NCBI RefSeq assembly: GCF_022201045.2
Contig: NC_068560.1
Location: forward strand, 34,311,001-34,375,000
Direction: 5' to 3'
DNA length: 64,000 nt
From: Citrus sinensis
Taxonomy: Eukaryota > Streptophyta > Magnoliopsida > Sapindales > Rutaceae
Position numbers and translations under genes: made by a program. The notes under the pieces are model-generated. The model saw only the letters and a program-made list of their open reading frames with translations, searched no databases and had not been told where the DNA came from. Position 1 is the first letter of the stretch. Every line of letters begins with the position of its first letter. Below, piece after piece: positions 35,711-47,397 of this stretch.

Positions 35711-38700
35711 AGGGGAGTTGATAGTTCACATGGGCAATGGAGTGACAGCCAAAGTTGAAAGCATAGGAGTTGTCAGACTACATCTAGCCACAGGCCATGT
35801 TTTGGATCTATTAGATACAACTTATATTCCTTCTATTAGGAGAAACTTGATATCTGTATCTATTTTGGATAGATGTGGCTATACTTTTCATTTTGGTGAT
35901 AGAAAAGTTTACTTATTCCGCAATTCAGAGTTAGTTGGTTCTGGCACTCTTTATGATGGCTTGTATATGATTGATTTATTTTCTCGTGCTGTTGAATCAT
36001 CATCCAATGCTCATGTTATGCACGTTGTTAGCTCTAATCGTGTCAAGGTTGATGAAAATTCCTCTATTTTGTGGCATAAACGGTTAGGTCACATTTCTAA
36101 ACAGTGGATGGAGAGGCTTATTAAAGATAGCATTCTACATAAGTTGGATTTCTCTGATTTTGGCACTTGTGTTGATTGTGTCAAAGGCAAACTTACTGCC
36201 AAAACCAGAAAAGAGAGAACTCAGAGGAGTCAACAGGTGCTGGAGTTGGTACATACAGACATTTGTGGGCCATTTACTCCTATTGCCATTGGAGGTTATA
36301 AGTACTTCATCACGTTCATCGATGACTTTTCTCGTTATGGTCATGTTGAACTTCTTGCTGAAAAGTCTGAATCCTTATCTGTGTTTCAAGCCTTTAAGGC
36401 TAATGTTGAGCTCCAAAAGGGCAAGCAAATTAAAGCAGTAAGGTCAGACAGAGGTGGTGAGTACTATGGGTGATATGATGAAACTGGGCGTAATCCTGGA
36501 CCTTTTGCTAAATTTCTTCAGGAATGTGGAATAGAAGCCCAGTATACAATGCCCGGGACTCCTGAACAGAATGGAATTGCTGAAAGGAGAAATCGTACCC
36601 TTCTTGACATGGTGCGGTGTATGCTGAGTAACTCCACCTTACCAGATTTTCTATGGGGTGAAGCCTTAAGGACTGCAGCTTACGTTTTGAATCAAGTACC
36701 TAGTAAGTCAGTGCCCAAAACTCCTTATGAATTGTGGTCAGGAAAGAGACCGAGTCTTCGTCATTTTCATGTCTGGGGATGCAGAGCAGAAGTGAGGCCC
36801 TATAATCCACAATCAAGGAAACTTGATCCGAAAATAATTAGTGGTCATTTTATTGGCTATTGTATCGGCTCAAGGGGTTCTAGATTTTATTGTCCTTCCC
36901 ACACTACTAGAATCATTGAGTCTGATCGTGCCATTTATTTTGAAGATGATCACAATGGTAGGAGTTCTGAGCCTCGCAGTCTGACATTGAGAGAAGAACG
37001 TGTGGTTTTGCCTATTCCATCTTTTCCGACTTCTGCGATGGGATTACCACATATTGATGATTCTTCTGTTGATCCTGAACTTCATCATAATATGGAGCCC
37101 ATGATTGTAGAGGATGATGGTACTGATGTGCCATTGAGGAGATCAGAGAGGATCAGGAGACCTGCAATTTCTGATGATTATGTTATTTACTTGCAGGAGC
37201 ATGATTTTGATGCTGACTCTTCATCTGATCCTATTACCTTTCAAGAGGCCATCAGTTGTTCAGAATCATCATCTTGGATACATGCGATGCATGATGAGAT
37301 GGCATCTATGTATTATAATGGGGTTTGGGATTTAGTTGAGTTACCAGATGGATGCAGACCAATTGGTTGCAAATGGGTTTTCAAAACCAAAAGAGATGCC
37401 AGAGGTCAGGTAGAGAGGTATAAGGTCAGGCTTGTGGCTAAGGGTTTCAGTCAAAGAGAAGGCATTGATTACACTGAAACCTACTCTCCTGTTTCTACCA
37501 AAGACTCTTTTCGTATTATCATGGCATTGGTAGCTCATTTCAATTTAGAATTGCATCAGATGGATGTGAAGACAGCTTTTCTCAATGGGAGCTTGTCTGA
37601 AGATGTATACATGGTGCAACCTGATGGTTTTGTTGAGTCTGGTAGAGAAAACATGGTGTGTAAGCTTAAAAGGTCCATTTATGGACTTAAACAGGCATCC
37701 AGACAGTGGTATTTGAAATTTCACGATATTGTCACCTCTTATGGGTTCCAGGAGAATGCCGTTGATCAGTGTATATACTTGAGAGTCAGTGGGAGCAAAT
37801 ATATCATTTTGGTGCTTTATGTGGATGATATCTTGCTCGCTGCTAATGACACTAATTTGTTATTTGAGACAAAGCAAATGTTGTCATGCAGCTTTGATAT
37901 GAAGGATCTTGGTGAAGCCCATTATGTATTAGGGATAGAGATTCTTCGTGACAGACCTAGAGGAATTCTAGGTTTGTCTCAAAAGACTTACATTGATCGC
38001 GTTTTGAAAAGGTTCAATTTGCAGTCTTGTGCTCCTGGGAAAGCTCTAATTTCGAAAGGTGACAAAATTTCCAAGTCTCAGTGTCCCGATAATGATGTAG
38101 ACAAAGCTAGAATGCAAACAGTTCCGTATGCATCCGTTGTGGGTAGCTTGATGTATGCTCAAGTCTGTACTCGCCCTGATATTGCCTTTCCAGTGGGAGT
38201 ACTTGGAAGATACCTGAGCAATCCTGGATTTGAACACTGGAAGGCTGCAAAGAAAGTACTTAGATATTTGCAAGCCACTAAAGATTTTGTGTTGACATTT
38301 TAGCGATTTGACTATTTGAATATAGTCGGATATTCTGATGCTGATTTTGCAGGGTGCTTGGAAGACAAGAAATCCACATCAGGTTACATCTTTATGATGG
38401 CAGGAGGAGCTATATCATGGAAAAGTGTCAAGCAGACACTCATAGCTTCTTCAACAATGGAAGCAGAATATGTAGCATGTTTTGAGGCTACATGTCATGC
38501 TTTATAGATGCAAAATTTTATCACAGGGCTAGATTATATAGTGGCCGTACCGAGGCCATTAAAGATATACTGTGATAATTCTGCTACTGTTTCTTTTTCT
38601 CACAATACAGGGAGTTCTTCACGTTCCAAGCACATTGACATTAAATACTTGTTTGTGAGAGAGAAAATTGCTCTATCTTGTGTATCAGTAGAGTATATCC

Positions 38701-38806
38701 CTACAGAACTCATGTTAGCCGATCCACTTACTAAAGCTTTAGCTCCAAAGGTATTTAGGGAGCATGTGACGCATATGGGATTATTTCAATCCACTTATAT
38801 ATGCTG
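35700..38806 (+). pseudogene. Copia pol, disabled (integrase, RT, RNase H)
   Basis: Homology restarts at RREPNEGEL in another frame from gag, so the segment that should hold the aspartic protease motif is missing. Then come the GAG-pre-integrase zinc site (HKRLGHIS ... CVDCVKGK), the integrase core (HTDICGPF, FIDDFSRYG, GTPEQNGIAERRNRTLLDM), the reverse transcriptase (QMDVKTAFLNGSL, YVDDILLAAND with YVDD at 37818-37829) and RNase H (DADFAG, KSTSGY, SSTMEAEY, ADPLTKAL). In-frame stops are TGA at 36471 and TAG at 38301 and 38505. There is no frameshift between these stops. No active polyprotein can be made. Confidence 0.95.
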
Positions 38807-38978
38807 AGTCAGTGGGAGTTCTGGTTTGTATTATGAGTTGCAACTTAAATGAGCTTATGTATTACTCATTTTGTTATTAAGCATGCATGTTGTTATGTGA
38901 AATGGATATGCCATATATTGTGTACACATTTGGTTGCGTATGGCATTATATATATATATACTGAGGATATTATGGTCC

Positions 38979-39224
38979 GAGACATTTTGCTAAGTCTCAA
39001 TATGGACATTAAAGATTGAAGCATTATGACTTAGCTTCAGTGTGCTTTCTTGAGACATTTTGATTCAGTCTCATTATGATTATAAGAAAGCACGGCTTCT
39101 GTGAGACATCTTGGTATTAGTCTCATTATGATTAAAAAGGAAGCTCGCTTCTCGAGACATTTTGTTATAGTCTCATTATGGTTATAAAGAAGCGATGGTC
39201 TAGGAGACATATTGTTTTCGTCTC
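38979..39224 (+). repeat. Five tandem GAGAC...GTCTC hairpin repeats inside the Copia element
   Basis: GAGAC followed 10-13 nt later by GTCTC occurs at 38979, 39052, 39103, 39154 and 39204. Each pair can form a small stem-loop. The spacing is 73, then 51, 51 and 50 bp, and the intervening sequence (CATTATG, AAGAAGC-like) is partly conserved. The array lies between the end of pol and the 3' LTR, where some Copia elements carry tandem repeats. Function is unknown; RNA packaging or transport signals are possible. Confidence 0.8.
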
Positions 39225-39518
39225 ATTTTGCTAGACATCTGGACTTTATGGAAATGAGCATGTTGATCACATTGTCATGTTATTTCCATAATTATACTTG
39301 TATACTACTACATGATCACGTGTTTATAAGTGTCTTGTTATATGGAGCATCCTGTCGGTGCACATATGATTTGATATTTATGGCACATTTTGGACTTGTT
39401 TATGTTTTGGGTGATTGCTTGTATTTGACCTTTTGTTATAGTCACATATTGATTAATTCGGTTGTTTTCAAAATATTATTTTATTTTAAATTTATCATTA
39501 GAGTGATTTCTGTCGTCC

Positions 39519-39529
39519 AAGTGGGAGAT
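39519..39529 (+). other. Polypurine tract
   Basis: AAGTGGGAGAT immediately before the 3' LTR is the expected plus-strand DNA primer site. Confidence 0.9.
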
Positions 39530-40081
39530 TGTTAGATTTATTTCTCACATTATGTGGACTGACATAAATCATTCTAATTATTTTCTATATTTTACCAAAT
39601 TAATACGTGACTAAAGTCAAATATTGTTGAGCAATTTTGACATACCCTGTACAGTAGTATATTATGGACAAGTATATCCTTAATTGTGTTATTTTCGCCA
39701 ATAATGGGATGGGCAATTTTGTACTAACACATGAGGGGTCCCTGCACTCAACCGCTGTATTTAAGTAACTTCAGCCCATTGGGAGTTAACTGTTGGAAAA
39801 ATCAGTGGCATGAGTGCAGTGCACCTCTCTCTCTCCCTCTCCCTCTTTTCTCTCCCGTGAGTGTGTGTACAGCAAATTTTGAAGCAAGCCGATCCTTGAA
39901 CTGAGGCAAGAGAAAGGAATTCAGAAGCTAGATCAAGCAACTAGCAACTCTCTTGAGGCTCCATAACAAGCTTTCAAGGTCGGATTCATGGGAGATCACG
40001 GTAATTTTCGAAATTCCCGAAAATATGTGTTTAATTTGGAAATGCACGATTAAGGGCATAAAGTTTGTGTTTGTTTCATCA
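39530..40081 (+). repeat. 3' LTR of the Copia element
   Basis: 552 bp. It differs from the 5' LTR by three substitutions, a 5-bp insertion (CAGTG) and loss of one 6-bp CTCCCT unit. Confidence 0.97.
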
Positions 40082-40086
40082 GTACA

Positions 40087-40916
40087 TACATGTCTCACTT
40101 CATATACAGACAATAAATATGATGAAATGCAAAAGGATAAAAAAATAGACCAATAAGATTTAACGTCATTGACAACTCAAGGATAACAGCAAATTAAAGG
40201 TTCAAGAGTAGATATTTAACTTACAGATGAATAACCAGCTACTCAGCCGAGGAAACGTCTATCCACCATATCTGCTGTCTCTATACCAGGGGAAAAAAGA
40301 AAAGGAAAAGAAATTAATGAACTAATTAATACTCTTTTTTTTCCCCATTAATGGGCACAAAAAGCAGCTCAACCTTACAGAACTGCCAATATTGAAATCC
40401 TTCTATACTTGAACTTGGGAGTGGGAGTTTATCCCACAGATTTCTTGATATCCAGGTTGTAAAATAAAAATAGGAAAATGTCTGCATATATTGACAAAGA
40501 ATAAAGCTTTACTTTGCAAACGATCCCCCCAACCGCCGGATAAATCGGCACTCTCTAAAATATTACGAAGGATCTGTTCATAATTTAATCCAAGAACAGT
40601 CATCGCCACCTAAGAAAAGCAACTGTGAGAAATCGAATTTAATTACTCCGGCATAAGTTGAAAAAAATTTTTTTTTAAAAAGGCACGATCTATACCTGTA
40701 GCTTGATGACTTTAATTCTACTTTGCTCATATAAAATAAAAGCACAAAACAAATAACAAAAAGATCAATAACTTGAGATCTGCAAGCAAAGATTGTTCAT
40801 TCTTCACGACACTATTATCAGCGTCTCCTGCAGCAGCAAAATTCTTCCCACAGTTACAGGAGCAAACAGTAGCAGCTGGCAATGGCATCACCGCAGAAAC
40901 ATGAGCCAACGCTGAA
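40087..40916. other. Region 3' of the hypothetical minus-strand gene
   Basis: On the minus strand, a possible exon after a CTTAG acceptor near 40612 reads VAMTVLGLNYEQILRNILE and more. Another open frame, 40727-40960, overlaps the hypothetical gene in a second frame. I could not join these into one convincing protein. Confidence 0.3.
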
Positions 40917-41240
40917 TTACGACGACCAAAAGCAGCAGTCATCGCAGACATAGTCAACAACCAAAGAAGACTGCACCATCAAGACCACAGGACCGGGAAT
41001 CCTCCACCGTTTAGTGACAGATTTTTCTGAAAGATTCGATTTTGAACTCGAGCAGGCAACAACCGCGGTACTGTAAGCAGATTTTGTAAAGCTTTCAACT
41101 TTAACGCCTTCGAGCCTGGTACTTGCCGTAAATTTATCGAATTTGATGGCCAGTCCGCCGGGTTGGTGGCAGCGCAACTTGTTTTTCCACTTTGTTGAAT
41201 AAAGCAATGAATTTGCTTTCAGTATTGAAGCCGTTGCCAT
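40917..41240 (-). CDS. Hypothetical protein, plastid- or mitochondrion-transit-like N-terminus
   Basis: From the ATG at 41240 the frame gives 107 residues: MATASILKANSLLYSTKWKN, then a Ser/Thr/Lys-rich stretch with few acidic residues, and VTKRWRIPGPVVLMVQSSLV. The start looks like an organelle transit peptide. The end (DDCCFWSS) is odd, and an overlapping frame with GC-rich composition continues for 70 codons downstream, so either an intron or a frameshift may divide the true coding region. An ATG 24 bp upstream adds MIFVIIIS and is less likely. No family is recognised. Confidence 0.35.
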   Translation of the reverse strand: MATASILKANSLLYSTKWKNKLRCHQPGGLAIKFDKFTASTRLEGVKVESFTKSAYSTAVVACSSSKSNLSEKSVTKRWRIPGPVVLMVQSSLVVDYVCDDCCFWSS

Positions 41241-42318
41241 TGAAATGATAATAACAAATATCAATCGATATAGGTTTTTCGAATGTCATTCAAGGTCTGA
41301 TTTAATAATTATGATCTGTTAGGCCTCTTTGCCCCCAAGGTCGCTTCTTTTCCAACTTTGTTTTTGAACGACAATAGCAGAATTATTTAGCCCTCCACGT
41401 GGAAAATCATTTGGCAAAATTATTTTGAGAATTATTTTATGGATTTTTCATGTTGTATGAATTTTTTGGAATGCTTATAATGAAATTGTTGTAGACCTTA
41501 AATTTAATTGTTTTAATCTCTACCATTTATTTAATTTAATGAATAAATAATTAGTTAATTAATAAGGAATAAATAACTTTTAAAATACAGTTTGATGAAT
41601 TTAAATTAAATGGAAAGGTTATGAATTCAACGAGGAAGGATAAAGGCTTGTGCTCTAATACGACTCCTCTTATCCTTTTTTTTTTCCTTTCTAATTTCTA
41701 AATAATATTTTTAACATGTGTGTTAACTAATTACAATATTTTTAAAGAATTAACATTTGTTCATTAATACAAATATTTTACGCGTTGATTAAAATCGAAT
41801 GATGTGCATTGTTACGTTATTGATGTTGTAATTAAAAAAATAAATTATAAAATGACCCTTGTTTTATACTTAATATAACTTCATATAAGTAAACTTAAGG
41901 AGATTATTATTATTTTATAGTTTTTTTTTAATTCTTTCATGTTAAATGACTTGGCATGTGACATTCTCATTTATTGATAATTTTTACAAAGTTTCAAATG
42001 TATCAATTACATTATCTTAGTATTCACTTTGTGAATGTCATAAAAACTAAGATCAAATTGAAAATTGAACATTGAGAGCATTTGATGTTTTATTGTACAA
42101 ATTATATTTTGGATAACATATGTGTCGAAACTATTTATAAGTACTAACATGCTGAAACTAAATGGATTAATAATGGTAACAGGATGATTTCAAATTTTCA
42201 AATTGTAAGGCTGGTGATTCATTCAAGTTACTCGACTTATATACACATGAACTGTCGTAATCATTTGGGCAAATGACAAACAATATACAAGGAAATGCAA
42301 GGAACTGAAGCAGCTAAT
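41241..42318. other. AT-rich spacer
   Basis: No gene, RNA or transposon boundary identified. The right end is probably the 3' UTR of the minus-strand gene that ends at 42319. Confidence 0.4.
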
Positions 42319-43835
42319 CTATCTTTTCTTAGCTCTAATCAATTGGAAAACAAGCACTATAAGAGAGACAAGAAGAGCTGATCCTGCGACAACAAGAGGA
42401 GGACAAACCTTACTCTTTTTAGAAACATGCTTCTTCATTTGTGCTGCCGCCGCCGCATCCTCACTGATACCTTTCTGCTTCTCCAATTCTTCAGATTCTT
42501 GTTCATCAGGTTTTTCTTCAGATGGCTCAATTTCATTTGGCTGAGGAGTTTCTTCTGGCTCAGGTACTTGACAGGGCTCTTCAGGTTTTGTCAATTCTTC
42601 AACTTCTTGACAGGGCTCCTGCTTTCGTAAATCTTCGGGCTTTTCGCTTTCCATTCGATGATGATCTTTACTAGCAGTGTGTTTCTCTTCAACTTGAGTA
42701 GATAACGAACCTTGATCATCTCCAGATTCGATTGTTTTAGCCATCTCAGGGCCAGGAACATGTGCTTCAAATCTTGGCTCTGGTGCCTTTTCTTCAGGAA
42801 GCCTTTCTTTCCAAGTTTCTTCAGTTTGCAATGGTTCCGTGATCTTCGAAATCTCAGCTTCCCCGTCAGGTTTTGAGGATACAGTTTCAGTTCTTCCAGG
42901 TGATTCCTCCGCAACCCGTTCATTTTCTTCCTTGCTTTTAACTTCAGGCCCTTTGGATTCTTCCCGAATTGTCTGTTCGACTCTTTCAGTTTCTGCCTCG
43001 GCTCCATTCTCCAATGGCCTGGATTCCCCTCCGTCAAATTTTTCTTCAGCTCCTTCTGTTTTTCCATTTTCAGGAATCTCTTCAGCAGCTGATTCCGTTG
43101 TTTCAAATTTTCGCTGATCATTTGCTGGTTCCTCAGCCTGACCCGGATCCTGCTTTTCTTCAATCTTCTCTATAATTTCTTTCTTAGGCGCCGCCTTATT
43201 CGTACCTTTCTCGGGAACCTCATCAGCCGCAACTGGTTTCATTTCAGGATCCTCTATTTTATCAATTGCTTCAGGCACCCCTCTATCTACTTCCTCTTCC
43301 TTCACTTCCTCAATCACAATCCCAGAATGTCCTTTAACTGACTTGGGCATGAAAATTGTCAAATTTGATGTTTCTTCATTAAACTTGGCCTTAACTTTAT
43401 CCAAAATCACCCCATTTGGTATCTGGAAAACTTTCCTGAAGGCCCTGATTTCCACCTCTTTCTTCTGCACAATCCAACCCATCAACACCATCTCTTGCAC
43501 CGGCTTCTTTCCACTAATTGCAATTTTATCTCCTGCTTCATTTATCATAATATCGATATTCTCTCTTCTGAAACCTGCATATGCTCAAAATTTAAGAGTA
43601 AATTATCTCATTTACCATCAATTTATACAACAAAAAGATTAAATTAAAATGGAAGAGACATGGAGTCAAGTAAATAAGAAAAACCTTTGAGATATCCGGT
43701 GAGGATGAACTTGCTGTCAGTTTCTTCAGACACGAAAATTGGACCGGACGAATCTGTGGTGATCCGAAAATCAGCAATGGAAGTCTGTTCGTCGTCTCTT
43801 GTACGAGTGAGCTTAAATCCCAATTCAAGCTCCAT
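42319..43835 (-). CDS. HSP20-domain membrane protein, RTM2-like
   Basis: Two exons (43685-43835 and 42319-43574, read right to left) give 468 residues. Residues about 10-110 form an alpha-crystallin/HSP20 domain (TDSKFILTGYLKGFRRENIDIM ... SNLTIFMPK). Then comes a long disordered tail, about 300 residues rich in Glu, Lys and Pro (EEPANDQRKFETTESAAEEI). At the C-terminus are a hydrophobic anchor (PPLVVAGSALLVSLIVLVFQ) and a basic end, LIRAKKR. This order matches RESTRICTED TEV MOVEMENT 2 of Arabidopsis, a phloem protein that limits long-distance movement of potyviruses and is not heat-induced. Whether this paralogue has that role is not shown. Long open frames on the opposite strand are shadows of the repetitive tail. 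A dead copy of exon 1 lies at 31361-31786. Confidence 0.9.
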
Positions 43836-45173
43836 GGCAGCTACTGCTTCTTCCTCTTTTTTTTTTTTTTGGAATAAAAGAAATTCAAATGACTATGCTC
43901 TTAGTAATGTATGAGAAACAGAATTAATACGATTATAGAAAAATTGTGGTGCAAGGCATTCTAACATGTTGAAGTCACTATTTGGTGGCATTTTTGCAGG
44001 TGTGTGAATAAGAGTAAAGCACATATTCATTGCTTCTTAGTGTAAAATTTGAGGTGGTTTCAAAGTCGGTTACTTCTAACTGTTTTTGGCCTTGGCGGGA
44101 AGCAACGGCATTTTGTTGACACTAAAACGTGAAATTGCAGGTGAGGTACAAGTGGAGCACCAAAATGTGTCCCCGCTTGGGATAAAAGAATATTTCCTTA
44201 ATCAACATATATATATAGCCACGAAATGTTAAAAGTTATTAACTTTGACAACAAATTTGATATGTAAGAATTTTACTTTCATTAGTTTCTTATCAGAGGA
44301 AGTAACATTATTTTTGGATTTTAAATTATCAAGTAACGAAAAAAAAAAATTAACTAAACACTTTAATCATTGTGATTTTAAGATTGATTTTAGAAACCCC
44401 TATATACTATTGAACCTCATGTGAAAGCAGCACGACACTATTCTTGCTGGGCTCGTACCATCTACGATTACAACCAATCTGATCCAATTGAAATCTCTAT
44501 ACAGCACTTATTTGGTCATCAAGAAGCTGTCTTTGAATTTATAAAATGAGGAGTTTGCTATCTTACCCTAAGGTACAATCCTCTCACAAATTTGGTCATG
44601 GGTCTTACTTGGACTTACGACCAGATGCTGTTCATATGAGAGGAGAGGACTGCACCTTGCGGATGTTGTAAGGTAGCCCTCTCCCATAAAATGGTTTTTA
44701 AAAATGGAAGTGAATCTGGTTTCTTCCGCCATAAGAAGATTTAAAGCAATGCAGAAAAGGGACCTCTTTGCCCAACAGGTCACCCTTGGAACTTCAAATT
44801 TAAAATTTTCATCATTAATTCAATTTTAAAAAAAAAACAAAAAACAAAAAAGTTATGCAAAGAGGTGGGGATCAATGAAGAACAAAGAGAGTGAAAAAGA
44901 AAAAAGTAAGTACTTGATTGCATGGGCAAAATTAAAGATCAAAAGTGAGAAATGATTCCAAAGCAAGTGCCAGAGAGAAAAAGAGCATCGCCAGTCACCA
45001 TAAACACAAATTATGGTACATATAATCATCACATTTAAAGCTACTTTAACTCTCTAATTACCACAGTACTTTTTTACTGCATCCTCTTCCTACTTAATAA
45101 ATAAAATATTTTCTACTTTTTACACAGGCGAAACGGCCTCCATTAATTTCTCTCTTGAGTCTCAGCCTCTTTT
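43836..45173. other. Spacer between two minus-strand genes
   Basis: 43836-44024 is the upstream region of the RTM2-like gene, shared with the copy at 31.6 kb. The 71-residue minus frame at 44568-44783 has balanced composition but no recognised family. A CA repeat lies at 45337-45352, inside intron 3 of the next gene and outside this interval. Confidence 0.35.
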
Positions 45174-46402
45174 TTACATCATCAGGAAAACTGTAGAAAA
45201 TAGGAGGACCAATAATTGACTTGCTAGTATCCCAACCTCCACCTGCAATTCCACCCACCAAATCAACACACCATTAAAATCATTTCACTATTATTTTATA
45301 TGTGTATGGCCAAGTGAACCAAAATGATAAATGAAATACACACACACACACATATAAAATCATGACTTACATCAGCATCAAATTGGAAAATTTTAATTTC
45401 AAACTCTTACTAAACATTATGTGCAAATCCACATTTTTATAAAACCCAAAACGTTCTCACCTGATTCACATGGCCTGAAGTGGGCAAAGGCCGTATAGTA
45501 GCAGAATCAACTTCACCAGTAGGCAGAGGAACGGCGGGGTTACTGTTAATGAACGGAATGCCGCTGCCTTTATCCGGCACCGTCCCTGGAGAAGTGGCAG
45601 CAATCATGGGTGCAGGAGTTGGGGAAAAAGCCTTTTCATGAGGGCGGAAAGGCCACGGATAAGATGGAGAAGACGACACAATGCCTCCGGGAGCCGGCGT
45701 CGGAGCCGCCATCATCGGAGGTTTTTCCGTTGAAGGGGTTGGTGACGGAGTTGAAGAGACAGCAGAGACTTTTATGGAGAGCTTTTGTGAGCTTTTATTG
45801 CATGTTTGAAGAGAGCCGTTGTTGAATGTGAAGTAGAAAAATCCACGGCGTGATGGGTGCCACTAATTAATTTGCATACATTATGAGCAAAAATTTTAAA
45901 AAATTTTAAAAAGTTAGTAACAATTTTGAGACATTTTTCAATGTACCCCACGTAAAAAAGAATGCAACTAGAACATGTTTCCAGATCCAGAAAAAAAAAT
46001 CATTTTCAAAATTTCCATGTTTTTGTTTCAAAAACAAGATTTGAAGCTAGCTAGTTACCGTATAGGAGGTGGAATTGGGATTGGTGAGAAGAGTAGCTTG
46101 AGAGAAATTGCAAAGATTGAATGCATTCTTGTTCTTGAAAATGTAGAGGTTGGAGTTATTAAACTTGTGTTTGAAAACTGAGAAAGAAATTAAGAACAGG
46201 ACATGTTAGTCATTGCTAATTTGGATCACATAAAAAATGTTGTTTTGTTTTCAGATTACTTACTGATTGTGTCTCCTACATGGACACTGGGGTTCTTCCA
46301 CTCTGAAATTCCATCAACAAAAATTGTTGCAGATTGAGCTTGTTGTGAGAGAAGGAACAAAACTAGGAAGATTGGAAGCATGGATGAAATGTCAAGCTTC
46401 AT
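45174..46402 (-). CDS. Early-nodulin-like (phytocyanin-type) GPI-anchored protein
   Basis: Four exons (46264-46402, 46059-46177, 45461-45862, 45174-45242) give 242 residues. Residues 1-24 are a signal peptide (MKLDISSMLPIFLVLFLLSQ). A cupredoxin-like domain follows: WKNPSVHVGDTIIFKHKF, AFNLCNFSQATLL, then YTWHPSRRGFFYFTFNNGSL with two Cys placed as in phytocyanins. The usual copper-binding His and Met set is not complete, as in early-nodulin-like proteins, so copper binding is unlikely. A Pro/Ser/Thr-rich stretch (STPSPTPSTEKPPMMAAPTP) should carry arabinogalactan glycans. The last 22 residues (VEVGILASQLLVLLFSTVFL and MM) form a GPI-anchor signal. Expected place: outer face of the plasma membrane. 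All splice sites are GT-AG and phases agree. Open frames on the plus strand here are shadows. Confidence 0.88.
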
Positions 46403-47395
46403 GAACTGAAATGATGAACTAATGAAGTGAAATGATGAAGAGGGATGATTAAATCAGAAGGGTTTATGGCTTTTATGCACTTGTAATGGCTCTGTCAAAG
46501 CTTTTAAAAGAAAAAGGGAATTCTGAAAATTGAAAAATGTGCATTGGTTTTTTTGTTTTTGAGGGGAGACCCTGCAAACTGTCAGACTTTGTTTGAATGG
46601 ATGACAGACAATGGATATGGGAGATTGTGTGATTTCATTTATTTTAAACAGTAAAAGGTGGCATGATTTTGTTTGCTGAAAAACTTTACAAAAAACAGTA
46701 ACAATAAAGAGAATGAAATTAGTATTTATAATGTAATGATAAAAAAAATTGATAAAAGATGATGGGGATTATTATTCTAAAATGATTAGCTAGTTCTTTG
46801 TGATTATCACTCTGCAGTCTTTATTTACATCAATTTTTAATTTAAATAGTTTTTTTTTTCTTATATGGAGAGGTGAATGAGTGTGGGGAATCTAATTTTA
46901 CTTTCTTTGATGAAATCTTTAACTTTTTAATTTGGCCCATTTAGTTTCTTTAATACTTTAATTTGTTTAATGAAGTGATACGCATACTTTTTATTTTGAT
47001 GTTTCAAACGAATAAAATCTCACTATCTTCTGTAATTACATTGTGGAATTGAAACCATAAATTTATCTATATTAAACAAGACTCAATACGAAACCCAATA
47101 CAAATATATATATATATAAAATACTTGCAAAACCAGTTGTGCTACGAGTACAGTAGAGTATGGATACTTATTTAAGTTGTGTATTGGGTTGTAACTTAGC
47201 ACATTAAATTTGTTATATGAAAGTTGAAACCTTATATATATATTTTTTTAAGTATGTTATACACAGATGTTACTGACATTACATCAGACATTACAATTAA
47301 TATTTACAATCATATTATATAATTGAGACCACCACCATATATTGACACACTGAAGCACTTGCCCATATATTTTAAACCATCTGCTCCACTCAAAT
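46403..47395. other. Promoter side of the early-nodulin-like gene and spacer
   Basis: AT-rich; nothing else recognised. Confidence 0.4.
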
Positions 47396-47397
47396 TT

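Larger units (their letters stand above)
33108..40081 (+). mobile_element. Young, defective Ty1/Copia LTR retrotransposon
   Basis: A 6,974-bp element with 553- and 552-bp LTRs beginning TGTTAG and ending TTCATCA. A perfect 5-bp target duplication, GTACA, is at 33103-33107 and 40082-40086. The order is LTR, initiator-Met tRNA primer site, gag, integrase, reverse transcriptase, RNase H, polypurine tract, LTR. Integrase before reverse transcriptase makes it Copia. The LTRs differ by three substitutions and two small length changes, so insertion was very recent. It is not autonomous: the protease active-site region is deleted and pol has three in-frame stops. The element inserted into a spacer, not into a recognisable gene. 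Confidence 0.97.

Noticed and set aside
42427-43175. Several long open frames on both strands over the RTM2-like tail
   Set aside because: They are shadow readings of the repetitive Glu/Lys/Pro-coding exon; the minus-strand frame with HSP20 domain and membrane anchor explains the region.
45975-46181. 68-residue plus-strand frame
   Set aside because: Antisense to exon 2 of the early-nodulin-like gene, which splices in phase with its neighbours.
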